The position numbers were made by a program, and so were the translations under genes. From Novispirillum itersonii subsp. itersonii ATCC 12639 (lineage in GTDB: Bacteria; Pseudomonadota; Alphaproteobacteria; Rhodospirillales; Rhodospirillaceae), in contig NZ_KB907343.1 of the NCBI RefSeq assembly GCF_000381985.1, forward strand, positions 157,892 through 221,891: a DNA stretch of 64,000 nt, in the 5' to 3' direction. The notes under the pieces were generated by a model. It saw only the letters and a list, made by a program, of their open reading frames with translations. It made no database searches and was not told the origin of the DNA. This document shows positions 17,848 to 27,446 of this stretch, piece by piece (the first letter of the stretch is position 1; each line of letters begins with the position of its first letter).

Positions 17848-18067
17848 TCCTCAGCTCGCGCCGCAGGGCATCGCCATGCGGTAGCGGCCCTTCCTGATGG
17901 ATCAGCCGCCACGGCCCCCGCCCCCGCGTAAACCGCGCCCCTGCCCCGGCATTATGCTGGGTCAGGCGGCGGGCCACGTCGGTACTGATACCGGTGTAGC
18001 TGATCCCCCGGTCATTCAGCAGTACATAAACAAACCATCCGGTATCGGGCTGTGCCGTATCGGTCAC
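17795..18067 (-). CDS. GIY-YIG domain protein (YhbQ/UPF0213-like)
   Basis: A 90-residue single-domain protein with 'WFVYVLLNDRGISYTGIST' (the GIY-YIG strand pair, here VYV and YTG), a conserved Arg in 'VARRLTQHN' and 'ELRIKK' near the end. Members are thought to act on damaged or branched DNA, but the cellular role is unclear. It starts with GTG overlapping the lipocalin stop (GTGA), so the two are translationally coupled. Confidence 0.88.
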   Translation of the reverse strand: MTDTAQPDTGWFVYVLLNDRGISYTGISTDVARRLTQHNAGAGARFTRGRGPWRLIHQEGPLPHGDALRRELRIKKDARFRSSLKQQAGC

Positions 18068-18636
18068 GGTACGGAGACTTCCAGCCGTGTCAGGTCATAC
18101 CCCTTCGCCTTCAGCCGCTCCAGAAGCGCCTGATACGCCACCGGATCCGGAACCGGAGTCCGTGACAGAACCCACAGGTATTCCCGCCGTGGCTCGCTGA
18201 CGGCGGCAAGGGTATAGGCCTCGTCGAGATCAACAATCCAGTAGTCGCCCCACACCATCGGCAGCCACGACAGCCACGCCGGGGCAAACCGCACCTCCAG
18301 CACGGCCGGAGACGGAGAGCCCACCTGCCGGGCGACGCCGACCGCCTCCTGCATCACTCCATCGGCCCGGACACAGCGGTTGGTCACCGTCACCCGGCCA
18401 TCGGTCTGCAGATCATAGGTGGCAAAGGTGCCCCGTGCGCATTCACGCTGAAAGCGGTTGGGATATTTTGCGGCCTCATACCACACACCCATGTAGCGCG
18501 GCACATCCAGCGCCGGAACCGGAGTAACCGGAGGAACAGAATCTGCCGCCCAACCGGTGGCCACCGGCATCATCAGCCCGATCCCGAGCGCCAGAGCGGT
18601 CAGCGCACGCCGTGCCCCGCGTCGTCCTGCCTGCAT
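18064..18636 (-). CDS. Blc-like bacterial lipocalin
   Basis: A 190-residue protein with a Sec signal peptide (hydrophobic stretch about residues 12-30, cleavage near 'GWAAD') and the lipocalin signature 'YMGVWYEAAKYPNRFQ' (GxW motif). There is a Cys pair in the barrel and a C-terminal 'YLWVLSRTPVPDP' (SRxP motif). Unlike E. coli Blc it has no clear lipobox, so it is probably periplasmic. These proteins bind fatty acids or lysophospholipids at the envelope. The upstream region has a perfect 10-bp inverted repeat. Confidence 0.92.
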   Translation of the reverse strand: MQAGRRGARRALTALALGIGLMMPVATGWAADSVPPVTPVPALDVPRYMGVWYEAAKYPNRFQRECARGTFATYDLQTDGRVTVTNRCVRADGVMQEAVGVARQVGSPSPAVLEVRFAPAWLSWLPMVWGDYWIVDLDEAYTLAAVSEPRREYLWVLSRTPVPDPVAYQALLERLKAKGYDLTRLEVSVP

Positions 18637-18657
18637 GACAAAAATCCTCCTGCAGAT

Positions 18658-18691
18658 ATCTGGCAGGAGTCTGGGGAGATGCCTGCCAGAT
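18658..18691. repeat. 10-bp perfect inverted repeat in front of the lipocalin gene
   Basis: ATCTGGCAGG (18658-18667) and CCTGCCAGAT (18682-18691) with a 14-nt spacer. It lies between the HNH stop and the lipocalin start (18636), so it may be an operator or an mRNA hairpin. There is no T-run adjacent that would make it a standard terminator. Confidence 0.6.
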
Positions 18692-18746
18692 TACCAGAGG
18701 CTTGATGCGTTATTTTTCAACCCCGTACCTCCCGGATCCCGTCTTT

Positions 18747-19373
18747 TCAGGCCGGTTCCAGCTCGCTGTCCCAATACAGGTAATCGCGCCAGCTGGCATG
18801 CAGATGATTGGGGGGGAAGATGCGGCCATATTCCTGCAACTGCCAGCTTGATGGCACCAAAGGCGCGCGGATCAGCGGCATCGCGGCTTCGTCCGGCGTA
18901 CGGTTGGCTTTGCGCATATTACAGGGGGCGCAGGCGGCAACCACGTTGCTCCAGCCGGTCAGGCCGCCCCGGGACCGGGGAATAACGTGGTCAAACGTCA
19001 GATCATGGGATGAAAACCGGTTGCCGCAGTACTGGCAGCGGAACTGATCGCGCAGAAACACATTGTAGCGTGTGAAGGCCGGGCGACGGGCCACCGGCAC
19101 ATAATCCTTCAGGGCAATCACACTCGGCAGGCGGACCTCATGACGGGGGGAATGGATCACCCGGTCATATTCCGACACCACACTGACCCGGCCCAGAAAC
19201 ACCGCCTTCACCGCATCCTGCCACGGCCACAGCGACAGCGGAAAATAACTGAGTGGCCGGAAATCGGCATTCAGAACCAGCGCGGCCAGTGCAGAAGGCG
19301 GGGGCGGACTTCGCTCCGCCAGTGCCAGTTCTCCCCGCCGCAAAACGGCTTCAGGATCTATCGTTCTCAACAC
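18747..19373 (-). CDS. HNH endonuclease family protein
   Basis: A 208-residue protein with an HNH/zinc-finger core: 'CQYCGNRFSSHDLTFDHVIP' (CxxC plus DH), then 'SNVVAACAPCNMRKANRT' (second CxxC and the HNH asparagine/histidine pattern). It belongs to a chromosomal HNH group widespread in alphaproteobacteria without a known substrate. The GTG at 19373 has AAAGGGG upstream. No restriction or phage neighbours are present. Confidence 0.9.
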   Translation of the reverse strand: MLRTIDPEAVLRRGELALAERSPPPPSALAALVLNADFRPLSYFPLSLWPWQDAVKAVFLGRVSVVSEYDRVIHSPRHEVRLPSVIALKDYVPVARRPAFTRYNVFLRDQFRCQYCGNRFSSHDLTFDHVIPRSRGGLTGWSNVVAACAPCNMRKANRTPDEAAMPLIRAPLVPSSWQLQEYGRIFPPNHLHASWRDYLYWDSELEPA

Positions 19374-19577
19374 AGCGCCCCTTTCACCCTAAGACCAACA
19401 GGCCGGTGATCCGGAGCCAACCGGTATGACCATCAACCGGATGAAACTCCGCGGTAACGAGGTCAACACACAGAAGAGAGAGTCGAACGATACGGGGTTT
19501 CATGGTGCCTGCGGATACTTTTGTTGTCAAAGTTCCGTTACAGTGCGGCCCTGACCTGACCAAACCCTGAGCCCGCG

Positions 19578-20417
19578 ATGCCAACCGTCACCCGCTTTGC
19601 CCCCAGCCCCACCGGCTATCTGCATCTTGGTCACGCCTATTCCGCCTGTCTCGCGGCCCGGGCTGCCGGGCCGGACGGCACCTTTCTGCTGCGGCTGGAA
19701 GACATCGACAGCACCCGTTGCACCGAAGACTTCTGTGCGGCGGTGTCGGAAGATCTGCACTGGCTGGGTCTGCGCTGGCCGCAGCCGGTACGGCGGCAGT
19801 CGCAGCATCTGGCCGACTATGCCCATGCCATCTCGGCCCTGACCGATCAGGGCCTGCTGTACCCGTGTTTCTGCACCCGTAAGGAAATTCTGGCTGAAAT
19901 CGGGGATATCCACCGCGCCCCTCATGGGCCGGACGGGCCCCTGTACCCCGGCACCTGCCGTCACCGCAGCCCCGCCGAGCGGGCTGACCGGATTGCCGCC
20001 GGAGAAGCCTATGCCCTGCGGCTGGATATGACGGAAGCCCGGCGGCGGGTCAGCTCCCCGCTGCGCTGGCATGATGCGGAGGCCGGGTGGCAGACCGCAA
20101 CGCCGGACCTGTTCGGTGATGTGGTTCTGGCCAGAAAGGACACCCCGACCAGTTATCATCTGGCCGTCACCCTTGATGACGCCCTGCAGGGCGTCACCCT
20201 GATCACCCGGGGAACCGACCTGTTTGCCGCCACCCATATCCACCGGCTGCTGCAGGCCCTGTTTGACCTGCCAGTGCCCGACTACGCCCATCACCCCCTG
20301 CTGTGTGGCCCTGACGGAAAACGCTACGCCAAACGCGACCTGTCCCTGACCCTGCGCGCCCTGCGGGCTGACGGCATCACCCCGGCACAGGTCAGGCTCC
20401 GGCTGGGCCTTTCTTAA
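19578..20417 (+). CDS. gluQ: Glutamyl-Q tRNA(Asp) synthetase
   Basis: A 279-residue truncated GluRS paralogue without the anticodon-binding domain; it attaches glutamate to the queuosine of tRNA-Asp. Features are the HIGH-like 'PSPTGYLHLGHA', the zinc-ligand pattern 'CFCTRKE' ... 'YPGTCR', and 'KRYAKRD' in the KMSKS position. The 3' end overlaps convergent xerD by 26 bp. Confidence 0.93.
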   Translation: MPTVTRFAPSPTGYLHLGHAYSACLAARAAGPDGTFLLRLEDIDSTRCTEDFCAAVSEDLHWLGLRWPQPVRRQSQHLADYAHAISALTDQGLLYPCFCTRKEILAEIGDIHRAPHGPDGPLYPGTCRHRSPAERADRIAAGEAYALRLDMTEARRRVSSPLRWHDAEAGWQTATPDLFGDVVLARKDTPTSYHLAVTLDDALQGVTLITRGTDLFAATHIHRLLQALFDLPVPDYAHHPLLCGPDGKRYAKRDLSLTLRALRADGITPAQVRLRLGLS

Positions 20418-21321
20418 GCAGCCTTGCCAGCGGATGCGATGACTGGACAGTTGCCCGCAGCCGGTCGTCCAGCACATGGGTATAGAGTTCTGTGGTGGCG
20501 ATATCGGAGTGACCAAGCATCTGCTGCACGCTGCGCAGGTCAGCGTCATGGGCCAGCAGGTGGGTGGCGAACGTATGCCGCAACACGTGCGGGGACAGAC
20601 GCGTGGGCGGGATACCGGCCTGTATCCCGATCTGAATCAGCATTTTGAAAAAGCCGTCACGGGTCAGATGGCCATCCTGCGCCCGCGGCGAGGGGAACAG
20701 CCAGCGGCTGTCCCGCGCCCCTTTGGGGAAGAAGCCCCGCCGGTGTGGCAGATAGGTCTTTACAGCCGTCCGCGCTACTTCGGTCAACGGAACCAGCCGC
20801 TCCTTTGCCCCCTTCCCCATCACGATCAGGGTCGGCTGATCGCGGGAGACAGAGGCCAGCGGCAGCGAAACCAGCTCACTGACGCGCAGACCGGTCGCGT
20901 ACAACAGCTCCAGCAGAGCGCGACGGCGCAAACTGTCGGCATCATCGCCGGATGACACCACAGCCAGCAGACGCGCGGTTTCTTCTTCGGTCAGGAACTT
21001 CGGCAATGGCCTGCCCAACTGCGGAGTATCCAGCAGACTGGTCGGATCATCCCGACGGCGCCCTTCCGCCAGCAGAAAACGGTAAAACTGCCGCAGGGCA
21101 GAAATGCGGCGGGCCGCCGTGCGGGGGGCCAGACCGGCAGCCGCCAGCCCCTGCACATAGCGGCGCAGGGCATCGGAAGAGGCCTGCACCGGATCTTCCC
21201 CACGCAGCGAGGCAAAAAAATCGGTCAGATCCCGGCGATAGGCGTCGATGGTGCGCGGGCTGGCGCCGCGCTCCACCAACATCATTTCCAGAAAGGCCTC
21301 CAGCAGGGCCGCACCCGCCAT
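20392..21321 (-). CDS. xerD: Tyrosine recombinase XerD
   Basis: A 309-residue recombinase that resolves chromosome dimers at dif with XerC and FtsK. The catalytic set is visible: Arg in 'ATGLRVSELVSL', Lys in 'VMGKGAKERLVP', 'HVLRHTFATHLL' (HxxR), 'MLGHSDIATTELYTH' (His and the nucleophile Tyr). XerD is favoured over XerC by the overall N-terminal pattern and genome context, but this is not certain. It lies 6 bp after the 636-residue protein gene, so the two probably share an operon. Confidence 0.93.
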   Translation of the reverse strand: MAGAALLEAFLEMMLVERGASPRTIDAYRRDLTDFFASLRGEDPVQASSDALRRYVQGLAAAGLAPRTAARRISALRQFYRFLLAEGRRRDDPTSLLDTPQLGRPLPKFLTEEETARLLAVVSSGDDADSLRRRALLELLYATGLRVSELVSLPLASVSRDQPTLIVMGKGAKERLVPLTEVARTAVKTYLPHRRGFFPKGARDSRWLFPSPRAQDGHLTRDGFFKMLIQIGIQAGIPPTRLSPHVLRHTFATHLLAHDADLRSVQQMLGHSDIATTELYTHVLDDRLRATVQSSHPLARLLKKGPAGA

Positions 21322-21327
21322 CAGCGG

Positions 21328-23238
21328 TCAGAGCCCGGCGGAAATGGCTGCTTCCAGCGCCAGACGCCGCGCCAGAGGATCCTGCCCCAGACGGCGCAGC
21401 GACTCGACGGCCTGCGCCACCGCCACATCGGCCACCTGCGCCGTCGGTGCGATATCCTGCACCATCAGCGACAGCGCGATCCCTTCCGCCAGCCGCTTGT
21501 TCAGCACCGCCGAAGACAGCGCCAGAGCCCGCGACGCGGACGGGGCCTTCGCCTCATCCACCGCCGGATTGCCCCACAGCACCGCCCAGTCATCGGCGGA
21601 CAGTGCCTCGCCGGTGGCCTGCAACAGGGCCAACCCACGGGCCTGCAGACGGTCCGCCATCTGGGTGGTCGGAGTCTTGCTGCCCTTCAGCATCAGCCGG
21701 GTCTCAACCGACCGGGTCAGCGCGGCGCGCCAGTTTTCATATTCCTGCGGTGACCAGTGCGACAGCCCTGACGGGACCGCCAGACGGCGCAGCAGCCAGA
21801 CTGAATCCAGCAGCGTCGCGGCTGCCGCATCCCCCCGTCCGGCCATATCCTGCCCCAGACGGACCCAGCGCAGGGCGTCTTCCGTCAGCCCGGCCCCCAG
21901 CAGAATCCGCACCGCCACCGGCAGGAACCAGGTCTGGGCCGGGTCAGGCAGCACATCCCGCACGATCGGCGCATAGACCTGCGCCACCACCATCTCCTGT
22001 CCGGTCCGGATTCCCTGCTCCATGGCCCGGGCGATCCATTCGGTCCGCTGGGCCGGGGTGGTCTGGCGCAGCACCTGCTGGTACATCACCGCCGCCGCTT
22101 TACCGCTGCCGTCATTGACCAGATCGGTCACCGGGCGGGCATAGTCGGCATCGTTAAACCCAACCGACGTATACAGTGATGTCAGTTCAGCCGCCGTCAG
22201 GCTGCCCCCCGCCACCGCCATCTGGGCGGCGGCAAAGCGCTGAGAGACATCGGTCTTCACGCCCAGCGCAATTGCCCGCGCCATCCACGGGGCCACATCG
22301 GTCAGCGTATTGTTCGGATATGGCCGCCCGGATTCGCGGATCATCGCCACAGTCAGCGGCGTGGGAGTCTGGAAACCGGTCAGCGGCTGCACTTTCAGGC
22401 CGGACATCTGTTCCGCCGCCCACAGGAACACCGGGTCATCGACCTTACTTTCCCGCAGCAGAGTCACCTGAATATTCGCCTGTTCCGTCCGGCCCGCACG
22501 GTACAGACAGAAGGCGGTCGCTTTCTGCCAGTACATACCGGGATAGGCGGACAGACCGCTTTCGACCGCCTTACAGGCCTCATCGACGCGGTTGTCAACC
22601 AGCAGGCTGTCAACCACGGCACGCTCCACCGCCTCGGTCCGGCCGGGACCGGTGACGGTCTTGGCCAGCGCCCGCACCGCTTCGGTCTGGCCCATGCTCA
22701 ACAGGGCGGACAGACGCAGGTCGAGAAGACCGGGCTGCCCGGCACCGGCCGGGGGCTGGGCCGATGACAGCAGCAGGCGGGCAGCGATATCCTGCCGGGC
22801 CGGTGACGGTGCCGTCACCGGCAACGCCGACAAAAGACGCATCGCCACCGTGCGCGAGGTGCCGGTCCACATATCCTGCGGCAGCCCGCCGGACTTGGCA
22901 GACAGGGTGCCTACCGCCTCCGGGCTAAGGGCCGCAACATCCGTCACCGCAATCCCGTCACGGCCAGCCGTCGCCGGGGATGCCGTCACCGAAAAGGGCT
23001 GGGCCTTGACGGCAGGCTCGATCGCCCCCGGGGCCGCCGGGACGGCAAACGCCGGGGCATCCTGCTGCGGGGTGTCGGAAGATCCGGTGGCGCCGGGAAA
23101 CAGCTGGATCGGGCCGGAGGATTGAGCCAGAGCCGTCCAGCCCCCTCCGGCCAGCACCGCAGCCGCAACGGCAATCGCCGTCAGAGTCCGTGTGACAGGG
23201 CGGCCACGCATCGGGGCGTCAGCGCTTGAAGCGGTCAT
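21328..23238 (-). CDS. 636-residue secreted/periplasmic helical protein, function unknown
   Basis: An N-terminal hydrophobic segment ('LTAIAVAAAVLAGGGWTALA', residues about 19-38) works as a signal peptide or anchor. A Pro/Ala-rich linker follows, then a long alpha-helical repeat-like body with many 'ALxxG' and 'RLALEAA' patterns resembling TPR/SEL1-type solenoids. I recognise no named family. The ATG at 23238 has AAGGTGAT upstream and overlaps the end of a 46-residue membrane protein gene by 20 bp. xerD follows 6 bp downstream, and the three form one unit. Confidence 0.8.
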   Translation of the reverse strand: MTASSADAPMRGRPVTRTLTAIAVAAAVLAGGGWTALAQSSGPIQLFPGATGSSDTPQQDAPAFAVPAAPGAIEPAVKAQPFSVTASPATAGRDGIAVTDVAALSPEAVGTLSAKSGGLPQDMWTGTSRTVAMRLLSALPVTAPSPARQDIAARLLLSSAQPPAGAGQPGLLDLRLSALLSMGQTEAVRALAKTVTGPGRTEAVERAVVDSLLVDNRVDEACKAVESGLSAYPGMYWQKATAFCLYRAGRTEQANIQVTLLRESKVDDPVFLWAAEQMSGLKVQPLTGFQTPTPLTVAMIRESGRPYPNNTLTDVAPWMARAIALGVKTDVSQRFAAAQMAVAGGSLTAAELTSLYTSVGFNDADYARPVTDLVNDGSGKAAAVMYQQVLRQTTPAQRTEWIARAMEQGIRTGQEMVVAQVYAPIVRDVLPDPAQTWFLPVAVRILLGAGLTEDALRWVRLGQDMAGRGDAAAATLLDSVWLLRRLAVPSGLSHWSPQEYENWRAALTRSVETRLMLKGSKTPTTQMADRLQARGLALLQATGEALSADDWAVLWGNPAVDEAKAPSASRALALSSAVLNKRLAEGIALSLMVQDIAPTAQVADVAVAQAVESLRRLGQDPLARRLALEAAISAGL

Positions 23239-23359
23239 TGGGGATCACCTTTTCCACAGAGGCTGACGGCGGCGGCATATCCCACGTTGCGAGAAAGCCG
23301 ATGCCCCCCACAACCAGAATCAACACCGCGATTAATGCCGCACGAGTCATAAATGCCAT
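23219..23359 (-). CDS. 46-residue single-span membrane microprotein
   Basis: A short frame (ATG 23359 to TGA 23219) coding for one hydrophobic segment (residues about 8-24, rich in Ala, Val, Ile, Leu, Gly) followed by 'TWDMPPPSASVEKVIPNDRF' and two basic residues. The tail pattern 'P-P-x-VEKVIP-DRF' looks like a conserved motif rather than chance. Its last 20 bp overlap the start of the 636-residue protein gene in another frame, which suggests translational coupling and a shared job at the membrane. Confidence 0.75.
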   Translation of the reverse strand: MAFMTRAALIAVLILVVGGIGFLATWDMPPPSASVEKVIPNDRFKR

Positions 23360-23715
23360 GAGGTCTGCCACTCACTGTTAAAAAGGTGCCTTCCGGCCCC
23401 GATGCTATCATGCTCCCGACTGCGCCGGGAACCCCACCCCAAGGGTTTATCCGGGTCGGGCGGGCAAAAAATCCACCGACAACCCATAGAATCCGCTACT
23501 GTTTCCCCGTCTTACGCCGCAGGCATGCCGGGCATGCTGCCTGACTGCGGTTTACAGACGCACCGCCGTCGCGGTACAAGCGCCAGACACGGCCACCGGG
23601 CCCGGCGGGTGAATCTCACCTGAGAATTATGGCATTCCGGGGGCAGTTTAGCGCCGGGTTTCCCGCGGTGCAACGCATGGTACGCTCTCTCCTCCTGACC
23701 CCGGATTCCCCGCTG
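23360..23715. other. Divergent intergenic region upstream of aroK
   Basis: About 350 bp between the microprotein gene and the preferred aroK start. I see no RNA gene or clear promoter. A small GGTGA-ATC-TCACC hairpin lies just before an alternative aroK start at 23629. Confidence 0.4.
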
Positions 23716-24324
23716 ATGACCGATCCGCAGCCGCCGCTTCTTCCCCCGACCTTCAGCGCCATCCCGCAGCCGCTGCATAAGACCGTGACCATGGTCGGTC
23801 TGATGGGGGCGGGCAAAAGCGTGATCGGTAAACGGCTGGCCGCACGGCTGGGGGTGCCGTTCGTCGATGCGGATACCGAAATTGAAAACGCGGCGGGCTT
23901 TACCATCGCCGATTTTTTCGCCCGCTTCGGCGAGGCCGCCTTCCGTGAAGGCGAAGCCAAAGTGATCTCCCGCCTGCTGGAAGGGCCGGTCTGCATTCTG
24001 GCCACCGGCGGCGGTGCCTTCATGAATGCCAATACCCGCGCCCTGATCCGCACCTCGGCAACGTCGATCTGGCTGAAGGCCAGTCTGGATCTTCTGGTCA
24101 GCCGCACCGCCGGCCGGTCGCACCGCCCCCTGCTCAATCAGGGAGATCCCCGGGCGATCCTTGGCGACCTGATGGAACGGCGTTACCCCGTCTATGCCGA
24201 AGCCGATGTCACCGTGCCACTGGTTGACGAAAGCCCGGACGCCACCTGTGACCGCGTTCAGGCCGCGCTGGAAACCTATCTTGGTCACCCCCTGCTGATG
24301 CCCGTCCGAGGACCCTCTGAATGA
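23716..24324 (+). CDS. aroK: Shikimate kinase
   Basis: Phosphorylates shikimate with ATP. The P-loop '[16 protein letters not shown]' is clear, followed by 'DADTEIE' and 'ATGGGAFMN' for substrate binding and the lid arginine region 'RSHRPLL'. I chose ATG 23716 (202 aa). Longer starts at 23677 and 23629 would give 215 and 231 residues and none has a strong ribosome binding site, so the N-terminus is uncertain. aroB overlaps by 4 bp (ATGA). Confidence 0.93.
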   Translation: MTDPQPPLLPPTFSAIPQPLHKTVTMVGLMGAGKSVIGKRLAARLGVPFVDADTEIENAAGFTIADFFARFGEAAFREGEAKVISRLLEGPVCILATGGGAFMNANTRALIRTSATSIWLKASLDLLVSRTAGRSHRPLLNQGDPRAILGDLMERRYPVYAEADVTVPLVDESPDATCDRVQAALETYLGHPLLMPVRGPSE

Positions 24325-25448
24325 CTCACCAGACCCTGCGCGTTACCCTTGACGGTGATACCGCCGTTGACCGGTCCTACGACATCCTGACCGGACCGGG
24401 CCTGATTGACCGGGTCGGGGAACTGGCCCTGCCGGTGGCGCGCGGCCGCAAGGCTTTTATCCTGACCGACGAGAATGTAGCACCGCTGTATCTGGGGCGC
24501 ACGGAAGCCAGCCTGACCGCCGCCGGGTTCTCCGTCCGGCACCTGACTGTCCCTGCCGGGGAGCAGAGCAAAAGCTTTTCAACGCTGGAGCAGGTGCTGA
24601 CCGCAATGCTGGATGCCCGCTGCGAGCGGTCGACCCTGCTGGTTGCCCTGGGGGGCGGCATTATCGGTGATCTGGCAGGCTTTGCCGCTTCGATCCTGCT
24701 GCGCGGTGTTGATTTCATCCAGATCCCGACCACCCTGCTGTCACAGGTCGACAGCAGCGTCGGCGGCAAAACCGGCATCAACACCCGGCACGGCAAAAAC
24801 CTGATCGGCACATTCCACCAGCCGCGGCTGGTGATCGCCGACACCGATACCCTCAGCACCCTGCCCCGCCGGGAAGTGCTGGCCGGGTATGCTGAAGTCG
24901 CCAAATACGGGCTGATCGACGATGCCCCGTTCTGGGACTGGCTGGAACAGAACGGCACGGATGTGGTCGCCCTGTCGCCTGCCCCGCTGGCCCTCGCGAT
25001 CCACACCAGCTGTACGGCCAAAGCCCGCGTCGTCGCTGCCGACGAGACCGAAACCGGGGTCCGCGCCCTGCTGAATCTCGGGCATACCTTCGGCCACGCG
25101 CTGGAAGCGGAAGGCGGCTATGGCGGCCCGCTGCTGCATGGTGAGGCGGTGGCCGTCGGCATGGTGATGGCGTTTGATCTGTCTGCCGCCATGGGCCTGT
25201 GCCGCCGGGAGGACGCCGCCCGGGTCCGTGCCCACCTGTCCGCCGTCGGGCTGCCGGTGGTCCCGCCGAAAATCAACGGCACCGCCATGGACGCCCGCGC
25301 CCTGCTGAACCATATGGCGGGGGATAAAAAGGTGAAGGACGGCAAGGTGACCTTCGTCCTTGCCCGTGGCATCGGTGAGTCGTTCCTGAGCCCGGATGTT
25401 GACCCGGCGGATGTGCTGCGCGTGCTGGAGCAGGCTGTCACCGCCTGA
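24321..25448 (+). CDS. aroB: 3-dehydroquinate synthase
   Basis: A 375-residue enzyme closing the ring of DAHP in the shikimate pathway, NAD+ and metal dependent. Signatures: '[18 protein letters not shown]', '[13 protein letters not shown]' and the metal-binding '[12 protein letters not shown]'. It is translationally coupled to aroK and followed 80 bp later by a CNNM/CBS protein, a common alphaproteobacterial order. Confidence 0.97.
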   Translation: MTHQTLRVTLDGDTAVDRSYDILTGPGLIDRVGELALPVARGRKAFILTDENVAPLYLGRTEASLTAAGFSVRHLTVPAGEQSKSFSTLEQVLTAMLDARCERSTLLVALGGGIIGDLAGFAASILLRGVDFIQIPTTLLSQVDSSVGGKTGINTRHGKNLIGTFHQPRLVIADTDTLSTLPRREVLAGYAEVAKYGLIDDAPFWDWLEQNGTDVVALSPAPLALAIHTSCTAKARVVAADETETGVRALLNLGHTFGHALEAEGGYGGPLLHGEAVAVGMVMAFDLSAAMGLCRREDAARVRAHLSAVGLPVVPPKINGTAMDARALLNHMAGDKKVKDGKVTFVLARGIGESFLSPDVDPADVLRVLEQAVTA

Positions 25449-25528
25449 TCCGGCCCCTGCCGCCGCTGTCTGCCCCGGTGACCGAACCGGGTTTGCCTGT
25501 GTGATCCGTATCCGGGGGAGAGACCGGT

Positions 25529-26821
25529 ATGCTGCTGACCCTGTCTGTGCTGTGCCTGCTGTTGGTGGTGTCCGCCATTCTCGGGATGGCCGATGCCGCC
25601 CTGTCCTCCGCCTCGCGCACCCGCCTGCAGGATCTGGAGCGGGATGGCGACGACCGGGCGGCACTGGTCAATCACCTGCTGGAATATCAGCGGGAGCGGG
25701 TCACCAGCACCCTGCTGGTTGCCACCGCACTGGTCAATACCACCGCCACAGCCCTTGCCGCAGTGGCACTGGTGCAGTGGCACCGTGGGGCCGGGCTGCC
25801 GCTGTCAGTGGCCCTGATGACCGTTCTGCTGGTGGTGCTGACCACCCTGCTGCCGCGCGCGCTGGCCCGCCGCCATGCCGTGCCGCTGGCGCTGGCCCTG
25901 ACACCGTGGGTCGGCCTGCTGTCGTGGTTTTTCCGGCCGGTGGTCGCCCTGCTGCACTGGACGGTACGGGGGGCGGTCCGCACCGGTGGCACCGGACGGT
26001 TTGACGGAACCCCACCGGATGAACCGGCCCAGATGCTGGCGGACCTGCGGGGCGTCATTGACCAGCATACCGAAGACCTTGCCGACCATGCCGACGTCCG
26101 CAACGAGCGCGCCATGCTGCGCAGCGTGCTGGATCTGGCCGATGTCGGGGTCGGGGAAATCATGGTGCACCGGCGGGGTCTGGTGTCGATCGACGCCGGG
26201 CTTCCGGTCGCCGATATTCTGCAACAGGTCCTCGACAGCGCCTACACCCGCCTGCCGCTGTGGCGGGACGAGCCGGACAACATTATCGGCGTTCTGCACG
26301 CCAAGGCCCTGCTGCGGGCCGTGCAGGCGGCAGGCGGTGACCTCGACACCCTGGATGTGGCTGAAATCGCCAGTCCGCCGTGGTTTATCCCCGACTCCAC
26401 CCGCCTTCTGGACCAGCTGAATGCCTTCCGCAGCCGCCGGGAACACTTCGCGCTGGTAATCGACGAATACGGCACCCTGCAAGGGGTGGTGACGCTGGAA
26501 GATATTCTGGAAGAAATCGTCGGTGACATCACCGATGAGCATGATGTCACCGTCTCCGGTGTCCGGCCTCAGCCGGATGGGTCTTACATCATCGACGGCT
26601 CGGTCACCCTCCGTGACCTGAACCGCGAATTCGACTGGGATCTGCCGGATGACGATGCCACCACTCTGGCCGGGCTGCTGCTGTACGAAACCCGGTCCCT
26701 GCCGATGCAGGGGCAGGTCTTCCTGTTCCACGGGCTGCGGTTCGAGGTGCTGCGGCGGCAGCGGAACCAGATCGTTTCCGTCAAGGTTTCAATTCTGACA
26801 CGGCATGAACGCCACGCTTGA
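25529..26821 (+). CDS. CNNM/CorC-type transporter with CBS pair
   Basis: A 430-residue protein with an N-terminal DUF21/CNNM membrane domain (hydrophobic segments about 1-20, 60-80, 90-110, 120-145), then two CBS domains (about 195-310, with 'VIDEYGTLQGVVTLEDILEE'). A C-terminal CorC/HlyC domain begins at about 345 ('DGSYIIDGSVTLRDLNREF'). The family is linked to Mg2+/Co2+ efflux or resistance, but older names such as haemolysin are misleading. It may be cotranscribed with aroKB. Confidence 0.9.
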   Translation: MLLTLSVLCLLLVVSAILGMADAALSSASRTRLQDLERDGDDRAALVNHLLEYQRERVTSTLLVATALVNTTATALAAVALVQWHRGAGLPLSVALMTVLLVVLTTLLPRALARRHAVPLALALTPWVGLLSWFFRPVVALLHWTVRGAVRTGGTGRFDGTPPDEPAQMLADLRGVIDQHTEDLADHADVRNERAMLRSVLDLADVGVGEIMVHRRGLVSIDAGLPVADILQQVLDSAYTRLPLWRDEPDNIIGVLHAKALLRAVQAAGGDLDTLDVAEIASPPWFIPDSTRLLDQLNAFRSRREHFALVIDEYGTLQGVVTLEDILEEIVGDITDEHDVTVSGVRPQPDGSYIIDGSVTLRDLNREFDWDLPDDDATTLAGLLLYETRSLPMQGQVFLFHGLRFEVLRRQRNQIVSVKVSILTRHERHA

Positions 26822-26996
26822 TTTCCGACTTTTTTTGTCGGCATCCTGTTGGAGTGTGGCGGCGCATTCCCGGTGCATCCCCCCTCTCCTTCATGTCCGT
26901 ATCCCGTGTCTCAGCCGGGGATCCCAGTCCTGTCCGCCGGTCGGCGCCGGACCCGCGGGAACATCTGCGCGAAGCTGATTTCGCGGGGAGGGCCCC

Positions 26997-27446
26997 ATGT
27001 CGAAAATCATTCCCGATGTCATTCACGACCAGACCCTGACTCTGGTTCCCGCCGGTATGCCGGTCAGCGATGCGGCCCGGCTGATGCGGGAACGCAACAT
27101 CGCTGCCGTGATGATCACCGATGGCCCGGTGCTGCAGGGGATCATGACCGAACGGGACATTACCCGGCGGGTCGTCGCCCAAGGGCTCGACCCCTCAGCC
27201 ACCCCGGTCGGTCAGGTGATGACCGCCAACCCTGATACACTCGGCCCCGATGACCGCCCGCTGGATGCCCTGAAACTGATGCAGGAGCGGCAGTTCCGGC
27301 ACATTCCGGTGGTCTCCGCACATGGCGGAATTCTTGGCATGCTGTCCATCCGCGATCTCTATGGCTTTGTCACTGCCGAGCTGGAAAACAATCTGCGCAG
27401 CTGCGAACTGTACGTCGCCGGGGAAAGTTACGGCGTCGGGGCCTGA
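26997..27446 (+). CDS. CBS-domain pair protein
   Basis: A 149-residue protein made of two CBS motifs ('MPVSDAARLMRERNIAAVMI', then 'LDALKLMQERQFRHIPVVS') and a short tail. Stand-alone CBS pairs bind adenine nucleotides and act as energy sensors; the target is not known here. The ATG at 26997 has GGGGAGGG upstream. Confidence 0.9.
   Translation: MSKIIPDVIHDQTLTLVPAGMPVSDAARLMRERNIAAVMITDGPVLQGIMTERDITRRVVAQGLDPSATPVGQVMTANPDTLGPDDRPLDALKLMQERQFRHIPVVSAHGGILGMLSIRDLYGFVTAELENNLRSCELYVAGESYGVGA

Noticed and set aside
17795..18067. GIY-YIG gene as a mobile homing endonuclease
   Set aside because: Small stand-alone YhbQ-like protein coupled to a lipocalin gene, without intron or intein signs.
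18747..19373. HNH gene as a homing or phage endonuclease
   Set aside because: It is a chromosomal-type HNH protein with core neighbours; no phage or restriction genes nearby.
20392..21321. xerD as the integrase of the tRNA-Gly island
   Set aside because: It lies 5 kb away in a core operon and has the sequence pattern of the chromosomal dimer resolvase.
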